From NCBI GenBank assembly GCA_015657395.1, contig JADLKI010000005.1:218249-230048 (forward strand): a DNA stretch of 11,800 nucleotides, read 5' to 3'. Positions 1 through 6,602 of the stretch are shown here, one piece after another. The notes beneath the pieces are model-generated. The model saw nothing but the letters and a program-made list of their open reading frames with translations, was not told where the DNA came from and searched no databases. The DNA is from Spirochaetales bacterium (GTDB taxonomy: Bacteria > Spirochaetota > Spirochaetia > Treponematales > Rectinemataceae). The translations under genes were made by a program, and so were the position numbers. Within the stretch, counting starts at the first letter, position 1, and each line of letters starts with the position of its first letter.

Positions 1-2
1 GG

Positions 3-27
3 GCCGCTGCAAAGCCTGCGGCTTTTT
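3..27 (+). terminator. Possible intrinsic terminator of an upstream gene
   Basis: GCCGC (3-7) can pair with GCGGC (18-22), and alternatively AAAGCC (11-16) with GGCTTT (20-25). A run of five T follows at 23-27. The stem is short and the T run is broken by C, so this is a weak terminator at best. It would close whatever lies left of the window and separate it from the phosphorylase gene. Confidence 0.35.
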
Positions 28-117
28 CACTAGTGCTTTTATATTGCCCGATTTTGAAGTAGAATACGACTCTATGGCGATATATCTATGGTGCAGTAAA
101 ATCAGGAGAACCGGTGG

Positions 118-1427
118 ATGAGAGCCGTCGATGTCATCATGAAAAAACGTTCTGGAGAACCCCTGAATGATGAAGAAATACGTTTTGTTATCGAAGGCTA
201 TGTAAGAGGCGAGATTCCCGATTATCAGGTCTCTGCCCTTCTGATGGCAATATTTTTTCGCGGGATGACGCCGGGGAAACGGCGAAACTCACGGAAGTGA
301 TGCTCGATTCCGGTGACCGGATGGACCTCTCCGGCATTCCCGGACCATTCGTCGACAAGCATTCGACGGGAGGAGTCGGCGACAAGATTTCCCTGCCGCT
401 CGCGCCCATGGTCGCCTCCTGCGGCATTAAGGTGCCGATGATGTCCGGCCGTGCGCTGGGCCACACCGGAGGGACGCTCGACAAGCTTGAATCCATACCC
501 GGCTACTTCACAGGCCTTGAGCTTGCGGCCTTCAGAAAGGGGCTCGTCGAGGAAGGCTTTGCCATGACCGGTCAAACGGCGCGCGTGGTTCCTGCGGACA
601 AGAAGCTCTATGCGCTTCGGGATGTGACCGGAACAGTAGAATCCATACCGCTCATCACTGCATCGATCCTCTCCAAAAAGGTCGCAGAAGGCGCCGAGGG
701 CATTGTATTCGATGTCAAATGCGGTTCGGGGGCCTTCATGAAAACCTTCGGGGACGCAGAGGCCCTCGCCCAAAGCCTTGTGGCCACAGGCACGGCCATG
801 GGCAAACGCATCGTCGCGGTCCTGACCGATATGTCGCAGCCGCTCGGCTACAAGGTGGGCAATTTTCTCGAAGTAGAAGAGACCATCGACTGCCTCGAGG
901 GCAGAGGCCCCGAAGACGTCATGGAGCTCGCCTTCCGTTTGGGGGCGTGGATGCTGGTGCTCGGCGGGGCGGCCCAGAATATCGATGAGGGGCGTGCCCG
1001 CTGCGAAAAGGCGATCAGTTCTGGGGCGGCCCTCGATCTTTTCTATCGCAACGTCGTGCGGCAGAGCGGCAGAGTCGGGGAGCTTCGCGCGCGCAGAGGG
1101 ACATGGCGCTCCGGATTCTCGCGCGAAATCCGTGCGGACCGGGATGGGTTCATCGCATCGATCGATGCGCTCAGGATTGGCCTGGCAGGCGTCTATCTCG
1201 GCGTCGGACGGAACCGCACCGAAGACAGCGTCAGCCCCACCGCAGGCTTCATTTTCGAAAAAAAGCGGGGCGCCCGTGTCAAAAAAGGCGAGCTCATCGC
1301 AGTCGCATACGGCAAGGACAGCGAGAGCCTTGAGTCGGCCGCGCCTCTCGCCGCCAGCGCCATCTCGATAACGGACGCCGCCCCGGGCCCGTCGCCGCTC
1401 ATACTCGAGGAAATCACAGCCCAATGA
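118..1427 (+). pseudogene. deoA: Thymidine / pyrimidine-nucleoside phosphorylase, frameshifted near residue 53
   Basis: Cytosolic enzyme of nucleoside salvage: thymidine (or uridine) plus phosphate gives the free base and (deoxy)ribose-1-phosphate. The start is ATG 118, with AGGAG at 104-108. The first frame runs to a TGA at 298-300; the rest of the protein continues in the next frame from about 276. Restoring one G in the GGGG run at 273-276 gives a continuous 436-residue protein, close to E. coli DeoA (440) and Bacillus Pdp (433). With that correction I see the phosphate-binding KHSTGGVGDK (K81), the family signature SGRALGHTGGTLDKLE (S110), and active-site equivalents R168, S183 and K187 (E. 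coli R171, S186, K190). DVKCGSGAFM follows, then a C-terminal PYNP domain. The downstream part is intact, so the break is either a sequencing/assembly slip or a recent mutation. Thymidine versus general pyrimidine specificity cannot be settled here. It overlaps recJ by 4 bases. Confidence 0.88.
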
Positions 1428-3571
1428 AGTGGACAAAAAAAGAAATCGACCCGGCCCTGGTCCGCACCATAGCCCATCGCTATCAGGTCGATGCGCTGAC
1501 GGCCTCGATTCTCGTGCGGAGAAACCTGACCGAGCCGAAACAGATTCAGTTTTATCTCGAAGACGACCTTCAGTTGCTCCACAACCCCTTCCTCTTTACT
1601 GCCATGGAGGACGCGATCGACCGCATCCTCATGGCGCGCGAAGAAGAGGAGAAGGTGCTCGTCTTCGGCGATTCCGACACCGACGGCGTCACGTCGACGG
1701 TGCTCATGACAGACGCGCTCAGGGATTTCGGGCTCGAAGTGTTCCAGAAAGTGCCCGAAGGCGAAGAGCCTTACGGCCTCTCGAAGGATGCGGTCGATTT
1801 TGCCGAAAAAAATGGCGTAGACCTCATCATCACGGTCGACTGCGGCATCTCGAATCACGAGGAAGTCGCCTATGCGCGGCAGAAAGGCGTCGATGTCATA
1901 ATCGCAGATCACCACCACCTCCAGGCTCCAAGCCCGCCAGAGGCCATCGCCGTGCTCGATCCGAAGCTCACAGACTGTGGCTATCCATTCCGGGACCTGT
2001 CGGGTTGCGGGGTTTCGCTCAAACTCGCGCACGCCCTCGCCATTGCCCGGCTCGGCATGTACAAGGAGCCTCTTGCCCTCCTCAATGCAGGCACGGAGCC
2101 CGGCGCTCCAGAGGCAAAACCGGCCGGCGTCCTCGAGGCGGTCAGACTCGACAACCTCATCGAGACCTCCCGGCTGCGGATCGTCTCCGGCCCCGAAGGC
2201 GCCTTTCCGGCGGGCACTCTCGAAAAGCTCGAAAAATTTCTGCGCGGCCGAATCATTATTTCATGGGACAAAAAAGAGATAAATTTATTTTTCAGAGAAC
2301 ATTTCAGCGGGGGCGTCGACCTGGACGTCATGGACCTCAGCCAGCTCATCGGCGCCTTCTGGCCCGGCATGGCAAAGAGCTCCCTTGCAGAACTCATCCA
2401 GGCATCAAGACTGAAAAAATATGCCCGCGCTTCCCAGACAGCCGTCGATACATTGAAGAACATCTTCAGCGCCTACATACTCCAGGCCCTTCAGTCTCAG
2501 GGGCTGCTCACCGAGCGCATGTTCCAGCTCGCCGCGCTCGGCACCATAGCCGACCTCATGCCGCTCAGGGATGAGAACAGACTCATTGTGCGCAGAGGCA
2601 TCGACGGCATCAACACGGCGCCGACAGGCGGCATCCGCGAGCTCAAGCTGAGCATGAACCTCGCAAGGCCGCTCGGCGCCATCGAAATTGCATGGCAGAT
2701 AACGCCCACCCTCAATGCGGCGGGGCGGCTGGGCACACCGGGCCTCGCGCTCAACCTCCTGCAGGCCGATACGGTCGATCACGCCATCGAGGCGGCCTCG
2801 CAGCTCATTCAGGCCAACAACGAACGCAGGCGCCTCGGGTCTGAAGGCTGGGACATCGTGCGCGACAAACTCAATGAAAGCCTTGAGAAGAGCGGCGGAA
2901 AATTCGCGGTGGTGGGAAGCGCGGAGATAAAATCCGGCATCACGGGGCTCCTCGCCTCGCGTGCGGCCAATACGATGAAGGTGCCGGTGATTGTGGCGGC
3001 ATTCAAGGCGGATGAGACCTGCACCGGCTCGATACGCGGCGGCACCGCCTTCCCCCTCACGCGGCTTCTGGCCCACTGTGCAGACCTCTTCCTGGACTAC
3101 GGAGGGCACGATTCCGCCGCGGGTTTTACCCTCAAGACAGACCAATGGCCGGCTTTTCTGGCCCGGCTCTCCGAGTTCATGGACCGCACGGAGTTCAGCA
3201 CAGAAGAGCCCGAACTCGCCATCGATGCGGAGCTTCCGCACGCCTATGTCACTCCCGAACTTCTTCATCTCTGCCGCCATTTCGAGCCCTTTGGAGAAGA
3301 GAACGAGCCACTTGTCTTCTGCTCAAAGCGAGTCCCGATGGTCGACGCGCAGATCGTCGGCAAAAACGGAAAGAGCCACCTCAAGCTCACCCTCGACTTT
3401 GGGACCTACAAGTGGCCGGCCATGCTCTGGGATGGCGCCGAACGCCTCGAGCGGGACTTTTCGTTCCGCAACAACGATAAAGTCGACATACTTTACAAAG
3501 TCACCGCAAATTACTGGAATGGAGAGGAGCGCCCGCAGATAGAACTCTATGACATCCACCGCGCCGAGTGA
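1424..3571 (+). CDS. recJ: Single-stranded-DNA-specific exonuclease RecJ with an inserted domain
   Basis: 5'-3' single-strand DNA exonuclease of recombination and mismatch/base-excision repair, cytosolic, metal-dependent. The 715 residues hold the DHH phosphoesterase motifs in order: GDSDTDG (D83, D85, D87), TVDCG (D139), ADHHH (162-164), SGCGVSLKL (193-201) and ALGTIADLMPL (D377). The DHHA1 half follows with TLNAAGRLG (429-437), GLLASR (508-513) and GGHDSAAGF (560-568), then a C-terminal OB-fold containing FEPFGEENEPLVF. E. coli RecJ is 577 residues. The excess lies mainly at residues 213-365, between the DHH core and the D377 motif, and resembles a DnaQ-type exonuclease fold that has lost its acidic residues. 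ATG 1424 overlaps the phosphorylase TGA (ATGA), implying translational coupling; a weak GAGG is at 1407-1410. All RecJ catalytic residues I can place are present, so the enzyme should be active. Confidence 0.93.
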   Translation: MKWTKKEIDPALVRTIAHRYQVDALTASILVRRNLTEPKQIQFYLEDDLQLLHNPFLFTAMEDAIDRILMAREEEEKVLVFGDSDTDGVTSTVLMTDALRDFGLEVFQKVPEGEEPYGLSKDAVDFAEKNGVDLIITVDCGISNHEEVAYARQKGVDVIIADHHHLQAPSPPEAIAVLDPKLTDCGYPFRDLSGCGVSLKLAHALAIARLGMYKEPLALLNAGTEPGAPEAKPAGVLEAVRLDNLIETSRLRIVSGPEGAFPAGTLEKLEKFLRGRIIISWDKKEINLFFREHFSGGVDLDVMDLSQLIGAFWPGMAKSSLAELIQASRLKKYARASQTAVDTLKNIFSAYILQALQSQGLLTERMFQLAALGTIADLMPLRDENRLIVRRGIDGINTAPTGGIRELKLSMNLARPLGAIEIAWQITPTLNAAGRLGTPGLALNLLQADTVDHAIEAASQLIQANNERRRLGSEGWDIVRDKLNESLEKSGGKFAVVGSAEIKSGITGLLASRAANTMKVPVIVAAFKADETCTGSIRGGTAFPLTRLLAHCADLFLDYGGHDSAAGFTLKTDQWPAFLARLSEFMDRTEFSTEEPELAIDAELPHAYVTPELLHLCRHFEPFGEENEPLVFCSKRVPMVDAQIVGKNGKSHLKLTLDFGTYKWPAMLWDGAERLERDFSFRNNDKVDILYKVTANYWNGEERPQIELYDIHRAE

Positions 3572-3584
3572 TATACGTTAGCTC

Positions 3585-3613
3585 TTGACCAATGCGTTAA
3601 AAATCGCTATGGT
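3585..3613 (+). promoter_or_regulatory. Sigma70-type promoter of the tRNA-Gln/Glu unit
   Basis: TTGACC (3585-3590) and TATGGT (3608-3613) are separated by exactly 17 bases. Transcription would start near 3620, about 6 bases before the tRNA-Gln. The elements match consensus at 5/6 and 4/6. Confidence 0.72.
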
Positions 3614-3625
3614 TACACACATCAT

Positions 3626-3696
3626 TCCCCGGTTGTGTAATGGTAGCACGGCAGACTCTGGATCTGCTTGTGGGGGTTCGAATCCTCCCTGGGGAA
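3626..3696 (+). tRNA. tRNA-Gln (anticodon CUG)
   Basis: A full cloverleaf can be drawn. The acceptor stem is TCCCCGG with CTGGGGA (3689-3695), and the discriminator is A3696. The D-arm is GTGT...GCAC. The anticodon stem GCAGA/TCTGC (3651-3655/3663-3667) encloses loop CTCTGGA with anticodon CTG at 3658-3660. The T-arm is GGGGG-TTCGAAT-CCTCC. The CCA end is not encoded. It is the first gene of a two-tRNA transcript. Confidence 0.95.
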
Positions 3697-3716
3697 TTTT
3701 ATTTTTGTTTGGATGC

Positions 3717-3733
3717 CTGAGGCAAACCCTCAG
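3717..3733 (+). other. Small hairpin in the spacer between the two tRNAs
   Basis: CTGAGG (3717-3722) and CCTCAG (3728-3733) are perfect complements around a 5-base loop. No T run follows, so it is not a terminator. It may guide processing of the two-tRNA precursor, which is inference only. Confidence 0.35.
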
Positions 3734-3772
3734 ACAGCGGAGGTGCAGAAGCCTCAATTGTTCCAATACCGA

Positions 3773-3844
3773 GGCCCCTTCGTCTATCGGTTAGGACAAA
3801 AGATTCTCAATCTTTAAAGAGGGGTTCGATTCCCCTAGGGGCTA
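3773..3844 (+). tRNA. tRNA-Glu (anticodon CUC)
   Basis: Acceptor GGCCCCT pairs with AGGGGCT (3837-3843), the first pair being G-U. The discriminator is A3844. The anticodon stem AAAGA/TCTTT (3799-3803/3811-3815) encloses loop TTCTCAA with anticodon CTC at 3806-3808. The T-arm is AGGGG-TTCGATT-CCCCT. CCA is not encoded. It is co-transcribed with the preceding tRNA-Gln, and a terminator follows after 9 bases. Confidence 0.95.
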
Positions 3845-3853
3845 TTTTTGAGC

Positions 3854-3886
3854 AATAAGTCACGATATTATCGTGACTTATTTTTT
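3854..3886 (+). terminator. Intrinsic terminator of the tRNA unit
   Basis: A perfect 12-bp stem, AATAAGTCACGA (3854-3865) with TCGTGACTTATT (3871-3882), encloses a TATTA loop. Its end merges into six T (3881-3886). It lies just behind tRNA-Glu. Confidence 0.9.
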
Positions 3887-4078
3887 ACTCCTCGAAATAC
3901 TGCGCGATATTCGTTCCTAGCGGCCCCTTTTGTGTGATACGGAGAACGGGGACAGCGCTCTTATCCTGCCCCGTCCGTCTCTGAAACCGGAGGCCCGCTC
4001 AGAGGCCCCCCTCAGCAGGACCGGTAGCCGCCGACGCCGGCGAATTCGAAGGCCCTTCTATTCCCACAATATTCACAT
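3887..4078. other. Non-coding gap with a bulged hairpin
   Basis: No convincing gene is seen between the tRNA terminator and the EF-hand protein gene. ACGGGG-A-CAG (3946-3955) pairs with CTG-CCCCGT (3966-3974), giving nine base pairs with one bulged A and a 10-base loop. No T run follows. The stretch is G+C-rich up to about 4055 and then turns A+T-rich into the probable promoter. Confidence 0.3.
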
Positions 4079-4084
4079 TACAAT
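4056..4084 (+). promoter_or_regulatory. Possible promoter of the EF-hand membrane protein gene
   Basis: TACAAT (4079-4084) matches the -10 consensus at five of six positions. The element 17 bases upstream, TTCTAT (4056-4061), is a poor -35. A start near 4091 would leave a leader of about 33 bases before ATG 4124. Confidence 0.35.
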
Positions 4085-4123
4085 AAACAAAGAAAGAATA
4101 ATGCAACATGGCAGGGGGCCTAT

Positions 4124-6235
4124 ATGGCAGACAAAGTGCGTGTATGGCGCTTCAGGCGTATCGGCGGCATGGACCAGGCCGTATTGAAGACAGGCGAAGA
4201 CATCGCCGCTCTTTCCGAATTGGACCCGAAGCTGTGGGTTGCCCTCGCAATGCCGGTGGCCCAGCACCGCTGCAGGGAAACTCTGTCTCTCCTCGACGAG
4301 GATCAGGACGGCAGAGTCCGCGTGCCGGAGGTCCTGCATGCGGTCGACAGACTGCGGGCGGCATTCAACAGCCTCGACATTCTGTTCGATGAGAACAGCA
4401 CAATTTCCATGGATCAGCTCAAAGACGAGAAGCTCCGGGAGGCCTGCGTCAATGCGGCCCAAATCGCCGGAGCAAAAGCCGAGGAAGTCGACGCCTCTGT
4501 CGTGGAGAAGGCGATCTCGCTCTACAATGGGCGCAGCTTCAACGGGGACGGCGTCGTCGTGCCGGAATCGGCACAGGACCCGCGCATCGCCGGCATCATC
4601 GAAACACTCATCGCCTCGGGCTATCAGGCTCCGGACAGCTCCGGGAAGAATGGTGTGGATACTGCGGCGCTCGATACCTTCGCGCACGATGCGGCCGCCG
4701 TTCTCGAATGGAATGCATCGGGTGCGGCGATGCGGAGTTCGCTGCCCGACCTCCCCTTTGATGCGACACTTCCGGCCTTCCGCGCGGTGTCCGATGTGAT
4801 AGACGATTACTTCAGAAGATGTGCAGTGCTCAATCTCGCGGGAACACCCGAAGCGCTCAAAAATCTTGAGACGCAGATGGCGGCCGTGCTCGGCTCGCCG
4901 CTCGGGGACAACGCAGAAGCACTGCGGGCGTTGCCGCTGGCGCTGCCGCGGTCCGATGGCCTTCTTTCCCTCGATACTCCCTATAATCCCCTGTATGAAA
5001 GCGATGCAAAATTTCTCCTCGCCGCAGTGAAGACGCCATATGCGCTCGAAAAGGGACTCGACAGGGCAGCCTGGAACCGGATCGCCGGCGACTTTGGAGT
5101 GTATGCAGCCTGGGCCGAAAGCAAACCGGAGGTCGGTGCACAGTCCATCGATCCGGCAGTACTCGATGGCATCCTCAACGACGGCTCTCTGGAGGCGCTC
5201 CGTGCCCTCATAGCCCAGGACCTCGCGGAGGCGGCCCATGCGGCGGTGCTCCACGAGCTGCACAATATCCTATTGCTGAAAAAAGACTTCTTGGAGATAC
5301 TCCGCAACTTTGTCACAATGGACGAATTCTATGGCAGCCGCGAAGGCATCTTCCAGAGCGGCAGACTCTTCATCGACGGGCGCGAGCTCGAGCTCTGCCT
5401 GGATGTACGGAATCCGGCGGCGCACCCCTCCATGGCGGGGCTGTCCGGGATGTATCTCATCTACTGTGACATAAGCCGCACAACAGGAGAAAAAGGCTCC
5501 ATCGTCGCCGCCCTCACCGCAGGGGACGCGGACCGGATCTACGTCGGGCGGAACGGGATCTATTTCGACAACGACGGGCTGGACTGGAACGCCACGGTCA
5601 CAAAAGTGGTGATTCAGCCCATCAGCATCCGCGAGGCCTTTTTCAGCCCCTACAAATGGCTCGCGCGGACGATCGAAGAATTTACGGCCAAACGGGCCAG
5701 CACAGCCGAGGCGGGGCGGCAGAGCCAGCTCAAGGATATTGCCCAAAAAGCGGTGGAGCAGCCCGCAAAGGCCGCCCAGAGTGCAGACCAGGTCGTGCCC
5801 AAGAAAATCGACGTGGGCACTGTCGCCGCGATCGGCGTTGCATTGGGGAGCATCGGCGCGATGATCACGAGTATCCTGGGGCTCTTCATCGGCATGGGCG
5901 TGTGGATGCCCATCGGCATTGCCATAGTCTTTCTGCTCATCTCCGGCCCCTCGATGATCCTTGCGGCGATCAAGCTCAGAAAGCGGGACCTTAGTCCGAT
6001 TCTGAACGCCGAAGGGTGGGCCATAAATGGCCGCCTGAAATTGAACCTCATCTTCGGCGCAGCGCTGAGCCATCTCGGGAACTTGCCGCCCAACTCAATC
6101 CGAATGCTGAACGACCCCTACGCGCCAAAGAAAAAACCCTGGCCTCTCTATATCATACTATTGATAATAGTGGTGATTGTCGCCGCGTGGCTGCTGGGCT
6201 GGCTCGATCCCGTTTTTGCCCTGTTCAGGAAATAG
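4124..6235 (+). CDS. EF-hand, membrane-anchored protein of an uncharacterised family
   Basis: 703 residues, function unknown. I recall proteins with this layout (opening like W-R-F-x-R-x-G-G-x-D-Q, one EF-hand, C-terminal membrane anchor) in several bacterial phyla, annotated as hypothetical. Residues 58-69, DEDQDGRVRVPE, form a perfect EF-hand loop (D1, D3, D5, G6, V8, E12). A degenerate second one may lie at 138-149 (FNGDGVVVPE). Residues 150-400 are mostly helical by composition. Residues 400-515 hold a conserved-looking core with VGRNGIYFDNDGLDW and ISIREAFFSPYKWL. A charged, Ala/Gln-rich linker (520-560) leads to hydrophobic segments at about 566-590, 594-617 and 674-697. No signal peptide is seen, so the long N-terminal part is probably cytosolic, though topology is not proven. 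The start is ATG 4124 with AGGGGG at 4113-4118. It stands alone between the tRNA terminator and the riboswitch promoter. Confidence 0.88.
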   Translation: MADKVRVWRFRRIGGMDQAVLKTGEDIAALSELDPKLWVALAMPVAQHRCRETLSLLDEDQDGRVRVPEVLHAVDRLRAAFNSLDILFDENSTISMDQLKDEKLREACVNAAQIAGAKAEEVDASVVEKAISLYNGRSFNGDGVVVPESAQDPRIAGIIETLIASGYQAPDSSGKNGVDTAALDTFAHDAAAVLEWNASGAAMRSSLPDLPFDATLPAFRAVSDVIDDYFRRCAVLNLAGTPEALKNLETQMAAVLGSPLGDNAEALRALPLALPRSDGLLSLDTPYNPLYESDAKFLLAAVKTPYALEKGLDRAAWNRIAGDFGVYAAWAESKPEVGAQSIDPAVLDGILNDGSLEALRALIAQDLAEAAHAAVLHELHNILLLKKDFLEILRNFVTMDEFYGSREGIFQSGRLFIDGRELELCLDVRNPAAHPSMAGLSGMYLIYCDISRTTGEKGSIVAALTAGDADRIYVGRNGIYFDNDGLDWNATVTKVVIQPISIREAFFSPYKWLARTIEEFTAKRASTAEAGRQSQLKDIAQKAVEQPAKAAQSADQVVPKKIDVGTVAAIGVALGSIGAMITSILGLFIGMGVWMPIGIAIVFLLISGPSMILAAIKLRKRDLSPILNAEGWAINGRLKLNLIFGAALSHLGNLPPNSIRMLNDPYAPKKKPWPLYIILLIIVVIVAAWLLGWLDPVFALFRK

Positions 6236-6248
6236 TGTCGATGGGCGC

Positions 6249-6277
6249 TTGACGCCTGGCGCTCGGTCTTATATTCT
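6249..6277 (+). promoter_or_regulatory. Sigma70-type promoter of the cobalamin riboswitch / btuB operon
   Basis: TTGACG (6249-6254) and TATTCT (6272-6277) are 17 bases apart. The expected start, about 6284, coincides with the first base of the riboswitch P1 stem. It lies 14 bases behind the previous stop codon, with no terminator in between. Confidence 0.75.
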
Positions 6278-6283
6278 AAAATT

Positions 6284-6451
6284 GCTCCAGGGACCTGAGG
6301 AATGCGGTGCAAATCCGCAGCGGTCCCGCCACTGTAACCGGGGATGACCCAGCAGGCAAAGGTTCAAAATCCTTTGCAGCCATTGCGGCTCTTGCCGTGA
6401 GAAGGCGCTGTGCGCACAGACGATCCGGAAGCCAGGATACCGCTCTGGGGC
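6284..6451 (+). ncRNA. Cobalamin (adenosylcobalamin-type) riboswitch aptamer
   Basis: The leader carries the conserved B12 core. TGCGG-TGCAAAT-CCGCA (6303-6319) lies inside the outer stem GGGACC/GGTCCC (6290-6295/6322-6327). CGCCACTGTAA follows (6328-6335 region), and the B12 box AGCCAGGATACC is at 6430-6441. A closing P1 helix can be drawn between GCTCCAG (6284-6290) and CTGGGGC (6445-6451). Peripheral hairpins are GCAAAGG/CCTTTGC (6356-6362/6371-6377) and the palindrome CTGTGCGCACAG (6408-6419) before GACGATCCGG. The peripheral arms fit the long class-I form, which prefers adenosylcobalamin; that preference is family knowledge. It controls the receptor and lipoprotein genes downstream, switching them down when B12 is plentiful. 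Confidence 0.95.
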
Positions 6452-6453
6452 GA

Positions 6454-6472
6454 GCCCGACATGGTTTCGGGC
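6454..6472 (+). promoter_or_regulatory. Hairpin just behind the riboswitch (candidate P13/L13)
   Basis: GCCCGA (6454-6459) pairs with TCGGGC (6467-6472) around the loop CATGGTT. No T run follows, so it is not a terminator. Its place right after P1 fits the L13 hairpin that kisses loop L5 in many B12 riboswitches. The possible contact GTTT with AAAT in L5 is short and unproven. Confidence 0.5.
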
Positions 6473-6558
6473 AGAACTTCGAGGACTGAGGAACTCTGGA
6501 TGCGCAGCAATCCTTACTCGAGCGCCCCCATCTTATTATTGTATAGATATACGGCTCA

Positions 6559-6593
6559 CCTCCTTCCTCGAATTCGTCCAGATCTCAAGGAGG
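6559..6593 (+). promoter_or_regulatory. Shine-Dalgarno sequestering hairpin of the riboswitch expression platform
   Basis: CCTCCTT (6559-6565) is exactly complementary to AAGGAGG (6587-6593), the ribosome binding site of the receptor gene (ATG 6603). This suggests translational control: with B12 bound, the site is hidden. There is no intrinsic terminator between 6452 and 6602, which fits a translational switch. Confidence 0.65.
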
Positions 6594-6602
6594 AGGCCCG
6601 GT

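Noticed and set aside
54..86. Promoter of the phosphorylase gene (TTGAAG with GATATA or TATATC)
   Set aside because: Spacing to any TATA-like box is 19 bases or more, too long for a confident call.
273..282. Programmed -1 frameshifting in the phosphorylase gene
   Set aside because: G-GGG-AAA permits P-site slippage but not a standard X-XXY-YYZ shift, no strong downstream hairpin is seen, and I know of no such regulation in this family. A deletion is simpler.
225..1436. 403-codon open frame on the minus strand opposite the phosphorylase gene, with similar long frames opposite recJ, the EF-hand gene and btuB
   Set aside because: They mirror genes with recognisable protein motifs on the plus strand, are rich in Arg/His/Gly as expected from antisense of high-G+C coding DNA, and show no family motifs.
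3930..4187. 85-codon open frame before the EF-hand gene
   Set aside because: No recognisable motifs, Arg-rich, no ribosome site, and it runs into the true gene's start in another frame.
6244..6256. Hairpin GGCG-CTTGA-CGCC as terminator of the EF-hand gene
   Set aside because: Only four base pairs, no T run, and it overlaps the -35 element of the riboswitch promoter.
6454..6472. Intrinsic terminator after the riboswitch
   Set aside because: The stem is followed by AGAACTTCGAGG, with no T run.
6528..6553. Internal promoter in the riboswitch platform (TATTATTGTATAGATAT)
   Set aside because: A+T-rich, but no -35 at a proper distance; such a start would also bypass the riboswitch.
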